DNA of 62,000 nucleotides, taken from Acanthaster planci (Eukaryota > Echinodermata > Asteroidea > Valvatida > Acanthasteridae). The stretch spans positions 188,702-250,701 of the forward strand of contig NW_019091408.1 of the NCBI RefSeq assembly GCF_001949145.1, given 5' to 3'. Each line of letters begins with the position of its first letter. Position 1 is the first letter of the stretch. Positions 44,786 to 59,200 of this stretch are shown here, piece by piece. The translations under genes and the position numbers were made by a program. The notes under the pieces are model-generated. The model saw nothing but the letters and a program-made list of their open reading frames with translations, made no database searches and had not been told where the DNA came from.

Positions 44786-47086
44786 CATACAAATAAACAA
44801 TCCTGAAGTTTAAGTACAGAAAGGCACACACTGCATATAAGTGAAATTCGAAATTTTCTGTAAGAGTACTTCATGGAAGACAGTGTTGATATAAGTTCAA
44901 ATACTTAGATCTTGGGCTTACCGAGTACCAATATGCTGTAATTAGTTTGACAGATTATTAAGGGGAATTTACACAAGCACCTCATAAGATGAAGATGTTT
45001 GGAACATTTTGAGATATACATGTATAAAAGTCTGTAACATGAAATTTAAGTCGAATCCAGCTGCAGGTACATGTTAGGGAAAAAATCACCACTTAACAGG
45101 AGGCAAACCAGACATTATGACAATTATTACGTACATTTATGCATTTAGTGAGAGATTTAAGTCACTCTTCTCAGAATACATGCCCTGATGCATAATGGGA
45201 ATCAGGTTGAGAGAATTTGTTCTTCCTGACCACTCACCCCTGTGGCCGAGGTTTGGGATTCCCAGCTCAGTCCATGAAGACTCCACATGTGGATTGGGAT
45301 TTCGGTCCTTGTACTTAATTCCATGGATTTTACTGCCAAAATAGTTTTGCGGCTTTTTCCTCCCTCTAAAACTGTGACTGCTCATTGTCTCCTCCCTACA
45401 GGTTTCTGCAGGCTTGTGAGCTGCAGTGCCCAAAGCGCTTTGAGGCCTTCCAGTTTCATTACTAGAAATGCTTTATAATAATAAGATCATTCCACTATTC
45501 TGGTAAGCAAAGACGAGTTTATATACAGGCTCTTATCCAAACAATTATGGTTACAGCTACAAAACTTCCCACTGACCCCCGTTTTACTCCCAGCCAGAAG
45601 ACGTTGCTTCAGACGTAGCCATCTGTCTTTGTACGGTTGTATGGGGCAGACTAACTACAGAATCTCTCTCTGAAGACAATCACAACTTAAGCAAAAAACT
45701 TGCAGAAGTTTCCTTTGACATATTGGTGCTGGCAAGAAAACAGACCTCTTCCACCTCCAGATAAACGGGGGGGGGGGGGGGAATAAAGACCCAACCAAGT
45801 AACTGTAGGCTAAGATGGCAGTAAGAAATACAGGTCTTACATTTTAAATATAAACAAAAATTGAATGTAGAATACTGCTTTGTTTCGAAGTGAAAATTCA
45901 CGCAAGACCAACTAAATGCTCAGAATGTAGATGACGAGCCTAGCTGCTCACATCAAAATCCATTCAGAAATACTGAAGAAAAACTCCACAAATATAAACT
46001 TGCACAATTACATTATGAAACTTTGGAATATACAAAAAAAATCACACTGTACATGCATGCAACAAAATCTTATTAGGAATTACTTTGTATATGAAGAATG
46101 CATACGGCGACCAAGTTTTATGCTGGTATCCATGGGTGTCTGGAAAGGCTGCACATCCAATAGCAAATCCTAACTTAACATGTCCAGCTACCACTGTGTA
46201 CATTGAGTATAAAACAAAATCTTTATCTAATGCATAAAAAGTGATTGACTGGCTCTCGTTTTTGAATTTATTCAAAATGTATTGGCTATCTCCTTAACTA
46301 ACAATTACAAAAAGCGCTTGATACAGTGCAAACAATTGCAAAGGATATTGCCACTTTCAAGAGCAATACCAGGTGTTGGCACTTATGTCCAATATAAAAA
46401 ATGACACAGACTTCTACACAACTTAATTCGTCCAATTTACTTAAACGAAGACTAATGTGTCTTGTAAATGATAAAAAAAGAAAACAAAATAAAATTGTTA
46501 ATACCCTTAGAACATGTCGGAATAACCCTTACAAACAAAATAGGTGGAGAAAAGCTGTATCAACCATTTCGTGCCCTCTGTTGATTGAAAAACTGAGTGA
46601 CAGGCTCATTTATCACACATAGCATTACTGCAGTACCAGTCAGTAGTAAGAAGCCAAACACAGTGTCGTTAGTTAGAGAAAACCTCCATATAGTGGACTA
46701 CGCTTTGCACTATTACAAAACAACATACCCTTCTACAAGGGACTATTTATGCGTATCTAACAGTGTGAAGTATATTCAAGACATACTCACTGATTTCTGT
46801 ATAACAAATCTGCATGGCTTGTTAGGTTCACACTTGAATCTATGGCCTGGTTTCTGATCACCCATAGAAATGTGCAGAGGGAACCAGACTCGATCACTCC
46901 CATCCTGGAAAAAAATCTGCACAAATCTATTGTTTGTGCAGTGAGGGACCCTGTGACTTCACTTTCTACAGCCAATGATCTATCTGGTTTTTGTTTTACA
47001 TGGAGATTGATGGACCTGCCACAATTTGACCAACAGAGGGCGCTTTCGGTACTCATGACACAGAAAAGTCAACCCCCTTACCGCTG
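44786..47086 (-). other. Probable 3' region of ASPH
   Basis: AT-rich sequence downstream of the ASPH stop codon. The first minus-strand AATAAA I see is TTTATT at 46267-46272, about 815 bases past the stop, and would give a 3' untranslated region of normal size. A 98-codon minus frame at 45137-45433 is unrecognised. A run of G lies near 45768-45781. Confidence 0.35.
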
Positions 47087-47237
47087 CTAAATCGCAGTCA
47101 GATACTGGCGCTGGTTCTCCGTCAGATCTGGATGCCACAGGTCGACAATGAGGATAAGGCGGACTGACTTGGCCTCCTGCCAGACCTCGTGCTCGAAAGA
47201 GTCATCAAAGATTATGAGCTTGCCTTCTTGCCACGTC
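47087..47237 (-). CDS. ASPH: ASPH last exon: second iron His, C-terminus
   Basis: Acceptor CTTCCCATAG; the first base completes the Arg codon. It encodes TWQEGKLIIFDDSFEHEVWQ, then VRLILIVDLWHPDLTENQR, ending LTAI-stop (TAG). Human ASPH ends TWEEGKVLIFDDSFEHEVWQ..WHPELTPQQRRSLPAI. The FEH histidine corresponds to human His725, and the Arg of SVR to Arg735. Confidence 0.95.
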
Positions 47238-50200
47238 CTATGGGAAGAGCGAGACAGTTTCTCCTTTTTCAATTCCTCAACAGAATTGGCGCATACAAAC
47301 TTACACAGAATTCTACAAAACAGCATGTGTAAGCAAATAATCATTTACTTTCTGTACTCTGAACACCAGTGTCCCCTTGCCGAACACAAAAAACAGAGAT
47401 GTGGCAGACATCTGAATCCGCCTCTGATAAAAATTGGCAAACAGACTAAAATTTAGTCAGGTGCAGTTTGCCCCATACAAGCAACAAACCAGTGCATGAA
47501 AGCAGGGTGTCTTATACACTGGAGCTCCTACGAGTGGTCACGTGGCACCATGCATTTTTCCGGCCTGGAGCAACTCAATGTGGTTCTGAAAATTTTATTT
47601 TAAAAATCTTTAACTGTAAAACATGGACAGTTGAGGATAACGTTGAGAAATGTGATATATATGAGCACTGTGGTTCTGGCTGCCTCTGTCAAACAGAAAT
47701 GTCAGAAAGACAGAAATATATCGTCACCACCGCCACGAAGTGTCGCTAATGTCGCTTTTGAGGAAATATAGGTTTTCAAGATAATCGCCAGAGAAGTTCT
47801 TCCTTTATAAAAAAAATACCAAAATTAGTTCATCACTCATTTAACTCAAGTAATTAGTTTGGAAACAGGGGTTAATTAGCCAAAATTAATTAGCCAAAGG
47901 TTAACGGCAGTTCTTGAGAGTGAAAACTACATTTTTGTACATGAAAGTCCTGTTCAATGTAAGCCTACAATAATTACAGGGAAAGTGGTCGTGTCTTTAC
48001 GTGTGCACAACTGTGAATGTAACATAGCTGACGTCACTTCGTGAAAACGAAAATCCCGGTTGACCTACTTTTCAGCCATTTCCTTCCAATACGTTTTGTA
48101 CATGTTCAAAGGATGTTAAGCACTGCATCTCTTCATCAAACGCAAAATGCTGTTTTCAAGATGTTTGACCTTGACAACATTAATGTACCTCTGACATTAA
48201 TGATGTTTTTTTTGTGGGAGCATGTCAAAATGGTCAAGAAGGATGTAGTAAACGAGAATATTGAAAAAAAATGGAAATCAACAAAAATTCATTTTTTGGA
48301 CATTAGCCTCACTTCGTGAGAACGGTGACGATATGTCAGGCAGCTCATTCTTGCAATGATACTCACCGTGTCTCGTTGGCAACGCGTATCCTGACCCCTT
48401 CAGGAATGACGAGGCCCAGATGGGCCCGTAGCCGGCAGTTTGTGGGTCCACAGTGTGGCCAAACATGGGTGCCCGGGTGCATCACCGAAAACTTCACCTG
48501 GAGAGAGACAGAACGTTGGAGAAATCTGGATGGTAATAACCACAAAGTTCGGTGCTGTTTGAAGCTTTTCATGATGGGAGTGGCATACAGAGTATTGTTT
48601 GCAGATACCATGCCAACAATTTTTTTTTGGAAAAGAGTTTTGGCTTTGAGGTCTGGCATTTTGAATAGTGAATTCTGTTCGTTAGCAAGAAATTGATCGC
48701 CATTTCAATTGGCCCTAAACCATGAGAAAGCCTCATAGATAATTTTGTCGTGCCTTTTACGGTAGAATTACAATAATCACAACAAGTTTGCCAAAGAAAA
48801 GGTCTGAACATGTAAAAGGGGCTGCCAACTCCAACACTGGGCACGAGACTCGCACATTTTGCGACAATTTCCAGTTCTCACGCACGAGCATTTTCAAGAC
48901 AAATAGTTTCAATTTTTTTCAAACGGTGAAAGTAAAGATGGGGTTCACATTTGCCACATTTCCCTGGATCATTGTTTAATGCAACTGTTGCATTCCTGCA
49001 GCAATCCCTTTATGATCAACAAAGACAGTTTGCCATGTGAGCATACTGAAATTGCCTGTTGACAGACAGGCATATCACCTCTGGCAAATTTCTCATCCAA
49101 ACTTTCCAGGCAGTGTTGGCAACCTCGTCAGTTTGATTTCTGTCCCAAAAGCTTGTTATGTTAAACATACCTGCCCTCGTCTGCAGCCACTGGATTCAGT
49201 AATGGGCTGAATTAATGCACAAGTCTTTGGGGCTTTCTTGCAGTTAGAATCTACCTTACGACCTGTGCATGAACAAAATTCCCAAAGAACACAAAAAGAA
49301 ACAAGATTTTAAAAAACTCTTGGGCTAGAAACATAAAAAGCTGGCTTAAGTTTGAATGGGCCTATGTACCCTCTTATAGCAAACAGGCAACCTCATAAAT
49401 AGTGCCTGCATGTTTATAACCCTCCTGAGGGTCTTTGCAAAGTGGCAAGGCAGAGGCAGACGTAGAAGTCCTTTCTTATAATAAGACTGCCAGTACCAAC
49501 AATTTCCAATTCTCGACACTGTGGCTCAGAAGTGCTACAAAGAAACAGGACCCCTACCATTTTTTGGTGAATGACTTCACGCTTATCTGGATTACTTGAA
49601 GCGACAAATACATTCAAAGAGGATACAGGTGAGTCTTTGTCAAGTTTTCACATGTCTATCACAAGTCCTCACAAGCCCATCACAGGTCCTCACATGCAAG
49701 CCACTCTAAGGTCAACTCAAAAGGTATTCAAATGAACTGTGACAAGGGCATTCCTTTTTAATCCTTTAGCAATGTTAAACCCTGGTGCTCAAAAAAACAT
49801 GTACCCAAACCTAGACTACATTAATTTTTTCTGAGCTTTACCCTGTTGGAACATAGTAAACTGTTTCCAGTCTCCAGTACTCCTAAGATTCTCATCTTCT
49901 GGAGCAAACGTTTCCGTCTCCTTGTCTAGGAGAGCCAGCCCTTCATCCCGGATCGTCTCCCAGTTGTCCTCTAATTTCTACACAATTGTAAAAAAAGAAA
50001 CAAAAATATGTAAAAGCATGTCCAACAAATTCTGGTCCTGGCACACTATGTCCTAGGCACTGGGTAACAAATGACAAATATTTGACAAATAGACATTGCT
50101 TATCATCCATAATATTTCAAGCAACACTCAAACATTTACTGTCAACTGCACAAGAATGCATAGTGCAATTAGTTCAATACTCAGGCTGCATCCGAATCTC

Positions 50201-53200
50201 TTGTCTAGAGCTAGGTCTAGGTCTTCGCTCCATTGGAAATGCGTGGAGACGCGTAGACAATAGACCTAGCCGTAGCTCTGGAAGCCCGTTTCGGACACGG
50301 CCTCAGCCTCCCTAATGATTGAAAGACTTTTGAGAATTTAGGAAGAGAGAGCCTAGCCACTATTACCACACATGAGATGTGTTCACCTTCAAAAGTTTAC
50401 AGAGTAAAGAATGTGCCACAAGTTTCCTTCACAGTGTGGAAAATTTGGACTGTACTGTCTTAAATTATTTTGTAACATGTAATTCTGATGTCTAAAAATC
50501 AACTGGGATTGTGGGCATCAGGAAGGCATCAGGAATAATGAGAGACTTATTTGCCTAAAACCAAAAAATGTCTCTGGGAACTTCAGACTCATTTTACTGG
50601 GTCACGTCATGTATGGTCTAGGAGTTTTGTACACTCAGGAGGCATAACTAAATACCACGGGTCATTTAATACAAGGCGCCAATTACTGCATAGACGTACA
50701 AACACTGCACAGCTCATTTAAAACATTATGGCACTGCAGCTTCAGTGTCTGTATTATAAAATATCAGTGATTGGTACCTTGGTGGCCTCTGTGTACTTGG
50801 CCTGCTCATCAGTCCACCAGGGCCTGGCGGTCAGCTTGTCCACATTGTAGATGGACCGCTGGTAACGGGAGGTGAAGTGACCCTTCTCGGCTCCTTGGTC
50901 ATAGACTTGGTATGCCTTGTGGGAGTGAGAAAACGAAACAAAATTCATTCATTCTAACACATTATGCACTTAAGAAATGGGATATGGTTGCAAGAAGGTG
51001 AGTGCAGTCAGCCAAAAAACAGCCAAAATTTTCTTGGCAAACAATCTGCATTTCTACATTTCTTGTATGCTACTTTGCATCAATACTGAAACATCAATAA
51101 TGAAACATCTGTCACAAAACCCACAATGGTTTTGAAAACATGCAATGTGTAATCGAAGGAAATGAATGTAAAACAGTGTGCCTTCAGCACAAATTTGAAA
51201 TCCAAAGTATTCTGAGAAAGCATAAAAAGAACACAGGTCTGAATTCCAAACATGATGTTGAAGAAGGCAATGCCAGATTTGGTGGGTGGTACTTTTCTCT
51301 CCTTCCAACATGGGTGTACCTAGTTCGAATTCCACCTGGTATATCCAGTGGATTGGATCTGTCAGATCCTGCTTCAAGAAATTCCACATGCTCCCCCAAA
51401 AGGATATCATGTGACAGCTATACCTCGTCCGACTGTCCCGTTCTGAAAAGAGCGTCTCCGAGATGCACATAGTACTTCCCCTCGTTGGTGCCTTCCTCAC
51501 CCGAGGATATCCCCTCCCGCAGCAATGGAATAGCCTCCTTGAAATTGTTCTCTGCCTTCAGAATGAAGCCCATGTGGACCTTTGCAAATCCATCGGAGGG
51601 GCTGAGCTTCAGGACCTGTAAAATGAGAGGTGTGAGAAGAGCAGGAAAAGATGAACTTGCAAGCCACTAAAAATGCCGTATACCATCTTCAAGCACATGG
51701 GGCTGCTCACATCACCAATTTACACTTCAATGAATGAGCTGCAAAAAAAATTTCATATAAGCTGAAATTTTGCACGTCTAGAAAATTGATGAGATTTATT
51801 GGTTACAATGAAATTAAATTTTTAAATATGCTGACTGAAAAAATGTTAGAGTGAAAGTTTCAGTCCACAAATGTAACTTCAAGAGTGTAAACATCCACTG
51901 TAAATCAAAGCACATTACATCTGAGTGTTAGACATAGATATATAGATTACTCATGCACGGATAGCACAAATTGTTGATTTTAAGATGTTCCAATGCTAGC
52001 AACAGACACAGGGAAACACTTCTGCATGATTTCTGACAGGCTTCAAATTTCCCGACGGCAGCGACGGCCATGGCTGTCGATGCCCTTCCATTTGGCCATG
52101 AGCTTGTTTCACCGCCAAGATGGCAGCGCCCTTTTTTCTCTTGGACGTAGTGCCTTACATGTGCATATAGACTGCCCCTGTTCAGCGAGGTACACAGAAA
52201 GCGGCATGGAAAGCGACATACACATCATTCCCAGATCGCTCACATTCGATCCGAGCACTGCGCCACGCCACCCAAATGTATGGCATGCATGCATATACAG
52301 GTTGTACCTGCACTGTGTGTATAATGGGGATATCAAACACTCAGCCTGCGTGCACCGTCGGCCCGGCCTGCTCCATGCACACTGCACGATCGCAAGTGCG
52401 GCACAGATGACACCCGCCGGCCTATCGAATGACTTAACATAACAGCGCAAGCCCAAGCCAAGCATTTTAATGTACCATGCAATAAAGTTAGTCTAGAACT
52501 AAGTGCTCATCAACATCTACGTGTTCATGATACATCGAGAGCTCCATGTTTTTCATGCACACGGGACAATTGTATGGTCATGGCAGTATTTTAACTAACA
52601 CCGAAATGTAGTGTTTGCAGTTTAGTGCCACGCGGCGTGTGTGATCCGAACTGTACATACACGACACCTGTTGATCGGGACTACCCTGATTAATTCTCAC
52701 GTACGTTGTTGTGTGCAAAACCACTGGCCTGGCCAGATTTTGTGAAAACTGTGGTGCGCAAAAGGTCGAGGAAAGAACGTCTGCAGTCAAAACAGGCCAA
52801 AGCCTTTCAACACTCGGCTGCTGGTTCGGCACTTATCACGGACATGTTCAGGTGTAATGCATATTATACTTTTTCTTAGACCTGAATCATTTTCATGCAA
52901 TATAAAAAAAAAACAGGATGGCATTAATGCCCTCATGTTTGGCATTAGTGCCCTTTATTTCAGCCAGTCCACCAATGCCAAATGGCAGTGCCCTAAAAAA
53001 AAAATGAAATTCAAGGCCTGTTCTGATATAAATTCAAAGCAAGTCTCAAGAATAATTTCACAACCCAAGAAACCCATTAGTTTTTTAAAATACACCTACC
53101 TCTTGGAAGATGGGCTTGGCCCGAATGTTCTTCCCTGCAATGAGGAGTGCCACGCCAAGGTCCTTCTTGAGCTGGATGTCAGAAGGGAACAAGATGGTAC

Positions 53201-56200
53201 CTTCCTGAAGGACCCGTGCTGCCTGCAATGCCTTCCCTGTCAAGATGAAGACAGGCGTTTCCATGAAGTTGGGGAAACTTTGTGATATTTGAGATAATTC
53301 TAGATTACACACAAGGGGTAATTTTTGAGAGCTACTATAAAACTGAAGGTTATGATGTTCATTACAATTACTTTTTAAAGTCTCTTGAGAATCACCTGAT
53401 CACTTTTTTCTTTATGTCAAGGAGCGTCTGCACATTACTCACCCTTAACATTTTTAAAGGTACTGACACCACACAAGTTTTACCTGGTTTGGTCACCCTG
53501 GAATTTTTTGTACCTGCTTTCTGTAAAATACCCTCCCCCATAGAGCACAGAAGTTTTCTGAGCAACATTTTCTGCTACCCAGCTCTATAACATTGGTCCC
53601 TGCACGAAGATTCATGCCGCAAAGAAGGCCAACCATGTCAAAATCATCTGGCTGTGGCTAGTAGTAACACACAGGCTTTTGGGAAGTAGCTGCAGCCACA
53701 AGCCTGTGGTTTCCATAGGCATTCGTGTTATTTCCAGCCACAGCCTTAACATTCAGATGTCATCAAAGATTCAGCAAGGCTCAACTTACCGAGGAAGGTG
53801 AGTCGGTCAGCCTGACGAGACAGGGCTAATTTCTTCAGCATCAGAGGGCAGCCTGGAGCATTAACAACCTCCCCGTAGGCAATGGTAGCCCTGGATTCGG
53901 TAGAGAAAAGAAAGTAGTGTAACCAACGATCAACAAATGTGGCAGACAGCACCTACGATTACAAGCACAAATTCACCAAATTCAAAGCAAAGTATTGGCC
54001 ATCAATTAATTACTGGAGTTTGGCAGGCTGCAAGTTATTCCTGGATTCATATGAACTCCTTGAAAATAACAGACCCAGTCATTCTGAAATGTTAGCAGTA
54101 GAGCTCTCAATTGAATGTGATTCTGTGCTTTTTCAAGAGACTGACTTTCTCCACGCAGGAACAAGAGATGGTGCATGTTTACATAGTAACAATGTCCTTT
54201 TGGTGGGAACTCACAGTGTGGCTGCACAGGTTAACCCATATTTAGCACAGGACAATTAAGCTGACCAGGGATGACCAATTTCAGTTGGAATGTATGTTGT
54301 TTTGGGGTGCATGAGCCCAACTCAAAAACAGCCCACCAGCCCATCTCTTGTCTGCTGGTGAAGGGATGCATTCAGTCCAAGTGAAACAACTATTAGCAAC
54401 AATATCTTCTAGGCAACACACCACCTGCATGTGCTTGTTTGAAGAAGCTAAGCATAGGCCACGCACCAGCTGTGTCTCTGTTTGAAAAGCAAGTGCAGTT
54501 TAGCACCTATCCGATGTGAGCGAGTTTTGCTATCCGAATGGTGTGATTCCAGTATTCAAGGCCTCTGCTAAAACTGGATTCATGTTCCAGAACCTGCATT
54601 TGGTGACAATTTACTGGGAGGGAGAGGGGGATGGGAAGGAGTGAGCAGGCTCCACTTACGCATTCAGGATCTCATTACTGCGTCGTTGTTCTGAGAGCAT
54701 GTCCAACGACCTAGCTCTGCCATATCGGGCATGAGGGCTATTCGAGTGATTCTCCAGGAGCTTCTCAAACTTGCGAAGAGCCCTCTGAATTTCCTTCTGC
54801 AAGGAACAAAAAGGTGAACTATACTGAGGTCAAACGAAATATATGTTAGCAGACGACCTGAATCAAAGGTGCGGTTTCCCCTTCGATGGACTGGCCTCCA
54901 ACAACCGCATCAACTGGTTGAAACAAAATGGTACACCCAACAATCAAAGTGGATTTTCCTCAAGGTTCACCCTCGCTCCCCCCTCCCCGCTAGCACCCTT
55001 TTCCACTTTTCCTTCCAATTTTCCTGGGGACCACTTGATAAGTTTGTGGGCCTTATCCTTGGTCAACAAACCCCTCCTCTGGGAATAGATTATTAAAGAC
55101 AAAGAGAGGGAAGGATTCACTGACCTTCTCCAACAGTTCTTCAGCTTCGTGAAGTTCTGACGCGATTTTCATGTCAGCTGCAGTAAAGGCATCACCAGCA
55201 TCTGTCTCCTCTGTCTTTGGTTTGTCAGGAGTCTCTTTGGTCAATTCCTCTTTGGGCTCTTCTTTCACGGGTTCTTCTTGTTTGGACTCCACTTTTGGTG
55301 GCTCAGCTTGTTTAGCATGCTCTTTGCTTGCTTCTGATTTTGACGCTGATTCTGTCTTGGCAGCTGGTTTCGGGGGTTCTACCTTTGAAGATGATTCTTC
55401 TTTTGGTTCTTTCTCGGGTTCTCCCTGTTCGGGAGCTTCTGTCTTGGGCTCTTCCTTATTGAGATTTTCCTTTTTGCGCTCCTCTTGTTTGGGCACTTCT
55501 TTTCTAGGTGCTTCCTTCTTGGGGTCTTCTTGTTTGGGTGCTTCCTTCTTGGGTTCTTCCTGTCTGGGTGCTTCCTTCTTTGGCACTTCTTGTTTGGGTA
55601 CTTCCTTCTTGGGTTCATCTTGTTTAGGTGCTTCAATCTTGGGTTCATCTTGTTTGNNNNNNNNNNNNNNNNNNNNNNNNNNNNNNNNNNNNNNNNNNNN
55701 NNNNNNNNNNNNNNNNNNNNNNNNNNNNNNNNNNNNNNNNNNNNNNNNNNNNNNNNNNNNNNNNNNNNNNNNNNNNNNNNNNNNNNNNNNNNNNNNNNNN
55801 NNNNNNNNNNNNNNNNNNNNNNNNNNNNNNNNNNNNNNNNNNNNNNNNNNNNNNNNNNNNNNNNNNNNNNNNNNNNNNNNNNNNNNNNNNNNNNNNNNNN
55901 NNNNNNNNNNNNNNNNNNNNNNNNNNNNNNNNNNNNNNNNNNNNNNNNNNNNNNNNNNNNNNNNNNNNNNNNNNNNNNNNGGCCCTAACCTTCCCCATTC
56001 GCACAAAGTTAAACACCCATATAGGACTTTGTACAACCTCTGTGCACAAAGTTAAACACCCATATAGGACTTTGTGCACAGAGGTTGTTCTTGTTTGGGT
56101 GCCTCCTTCTTGGGTTCTTGTTTGGGTGCCTCCTGCTCGGGTTCCTCCTGTTTGGGTGCCTCCTTCTTGGACTGTTCTTGTTTGGGTGCCTCCTTCTTGG

Positions 56201-59200
56201 GTAATTCTTGTTGGGGTGCCTCCTGCTTGGGTTCCTCTTGTTTGGGTGCCTCCTTCTTGGGTTGTTCTTGTTTGGGTGCCTCCTTCTTGGGCTCTTCTTG
56301 TTTGGGTGCCTCCTTTGATTGCTCTTGTTTGGGTACTTCTTTCTTGGGTTGTTCTTGTTTGGGTGCCTCCCTCCTGGGTTGTTCTTGTTTGGGTGCCTCC
56401 TTCTTGGGATCTTCTTGTTTGGGTGCCTCCTTCTTGATTGCTCTTGTTTGGGTGCTTCCTTCTTGGGTTGTTCTTGTTTGGGTGCTTCCTTCTTGAGCTC
56501 TTCTTGTTTCAGTGCTTCTTTCTTGGGCTCTCCTGTCTTAGGTACTTCCTTCCTGGGTTCTTCTTTCTTGAGTACTTGTTGTTTGGGTGCCTCCTTTTTT
56601 GGTTGCTCCTGTTTGGGTGCTTCTTTCTTAGGCTCTTCTTGTTTGTGTACTTCTTTCTTGGGCTCTTCTCGTTTGGGTGCTTCTTTCTTGGACTCTTCTT
56701 TCCTGGGTACTTCCCTCTTGGATTCTTCTTTCTTGGGTGCTTCCTTCTTGGACTCTTCTTTCTTAGATGTTTCCTTCTTGGACTCTTCTTTCTTGGGTGC
56801 TTCTTTCTTGGGTGTTTCCTTCTTGGGCTCTTCTTTCTTGGGTGCTTCTTTCTTGGGCTCTTCTTGTTTGTGTGCTTCTTTCTTGGGCTCTTCTCGTTTG
56901 GGTGCTTCTTTCTTAGGCTCTTCTTTCCTGGGTGCTTCCCTTTTGGATTCTTCTTTCTTGTGTGCTTCCTTTTTGGGATCTTCTTTCTTGGGTGCTTCCT
57001 TCTTGGATTCTTCTTTCTTGGGTGCTTCTTTCTTAGGCTCTTCTTTCCTTGGCTCTTCCCTTTTAGATTCTTCTTTCTTGGGCTCCTCCCTCTTGGGCTC
57101 CTCTTTCTTGGGTACTTCCTTCTTGGGTACTTCCTTCTTGGGTTCTTCTCTCTTTGGTTCTTTTTGAGCAGGTTCAGCACCTGTGAAAACAAGGGAGTCA
57201 GTGGAAAGAGGGGAGTTATTGGAACCTAGTGATTCAAACACTGGATTTCATGGGAATCTAGTGATTCAAACACTGGATTTCAATGCATGTATGTTAAGGT
57301 TGAGACTTATTACCTAATATTAGCTTGATTTATTCAGTTTGCCACAAGGGTCACTGACAGGTTCATTATCAGACACTGAGGAAAAGCAAAGAAAATATGA
57401 AGCATGATTCAAATCTCTGACCTTACCCAACAGGTGTTCTATTAATCTTGCTACAGTTAATTTTTCTTAGCTTACAAACAAAAACAGATTCCACCGAATG
57501 GTTTGACTGACCAAACTGCACAAAACTATTTTTTTTGAAAATCTTAATCTTGTTTGTCCATTTCGAACTCAAAACCAAAGCTACATATCCGTTACCTTTG
57601 TCAGCTGTTTGCGGCTCAGGGGTTAGATTGACCGTTTCCGCAGATTTTTTGAAAAGTGGCAGCTTATCACTTCCTGTCAAAAAATGGAAAAATAGCAGTT
57701 TGCTTTCAAAATACCCACCAGTAAATGTTATTTATATCTTGCAATATCTTGCATCTCAATGTACAGGTACATGTACATGACTGTAGTTGCTTAACTGGGT
57801 TCTGAGGTTCCCCCCAAAAGTTAGCAGACTTTACAAAATTAAAGATGTACTAACGCACACAATGATGGCCAAATCTTACAACTTCAATTTTATCACATTG
57901 CCTATCGTGCATAATTTTAAAGGGGGCATTTTGATTTGCCAAAGGCTATACCCATGCACTTAACAGGTACCTTTCATATGTCTATTTGAATATGAGTATT
58001 TTACAGACGTATGTCCTCAAAACTGCCAGAGTATTTGTTGTGTTTTCCAGTGATGCCAGTGTATTCAATTTATAGTACAATAGCCTTTCCTTTCCTACAA
58101 GTATACTTGTAGTGGCAGAATCACCAAAGAAAACGATATTTAGGAGTTGGACACAAAACATAAAAATTCCAGTATTTTTTGTGCTCATGCATGTGTACAT
58201 GTATAAATGGAATATTGACGTTTTCTCCTTGGGATGACATGACATTTTGACTCAAGTATATGGAAATTTGCATTACCAGTAATTTGCAAATACATGTAAA
58301 CAGTAAAGCACCAACTTCAAAAAGCAGCCAAAAACTGCAAGTATGATTAAAATTGAAATTGAATGGGTACAATTTTCAAGGGTAATACAGTTACACTGCA
58401 CGAATCCTTTAAAGTTTCAGATTACATGTTCAATTTGCGTTGGTGCACCATAGAACAAGTGTTTTGACTAAAACAATAATATCACATGAGCCACTTCTTT
58501 TTCCAGTTGGAATTAAAAAAAAGCACATCAATGATGCTCTATGTGCAAGAAATGTAGCAATAAGCTGTCTGTTTTTTTTCAGTCCCATATTTAGCCTACT
58601 GTAACCTTTTGAAGATCCTCCATACACAGCTTGGTGTCAACAAAGAACAACGCCTTAAACACTCATCTTTTGAGGAACCACAAAAGATCAACATGCACAT
58701 TCAACTCTCTATGGGATTATAGCCTCCAGTAGACATCTACTGGCAATTAACCAACCAAGGGATAAACACTGTACATACATGTACAGGTACTCTATGTACA
58801 CTACAAAAACATGTACATGTATCAACAAGAACATTAAGGTAATTTTCAGATAAACCACAGGAAGTGTTGATGGCCACCGAGTTTCCCATTGATATCTTTC
58901 CCCAAATTCTGCTGCTTGTCCAGAAGGTTTAGAGGTGTGATAGAAACAAACACCTGATGGGGACAATAATCAAGCACATGTGTAGGTAGGCAATTCTGGA
59001 GGTTATTACTATAATAGAGATTGCTTTCTGTTGTGATAACACTAGTGCACTTGCGAAAAGCATGGATAGGAAAGGATAGGGCTGCCAGTCTGTAATCTAA
59101 GCTTATGGAGTACAGTGTATTGCTAGAAATGTAAATTAAGACTAAGAGATTGGGATAAAAAAAGTTGACGACTCTTTTTACAACTTAAAGGATATACATG

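Noticed and set aside
44154-44874. Frames of about 200 codons across the large gap
   Set aside because: Made almost wholly of undetermined bases.
51993-52442. 149-codon plus frame and 118-codon minus frame
   Set aside because: They overlap each other in the GC-richer intronic block of ASPH and show no domain.
56074-57229. Long plus-strand Ser/Gly/Leu/Phe-rich frames (SFLGSSFLGAS, FFLGCFLLGLF)
   Set aside because: Antisense readings of the ASPH 30-base repeat; the minus frame connects in phase to ASPH exons on both sides.
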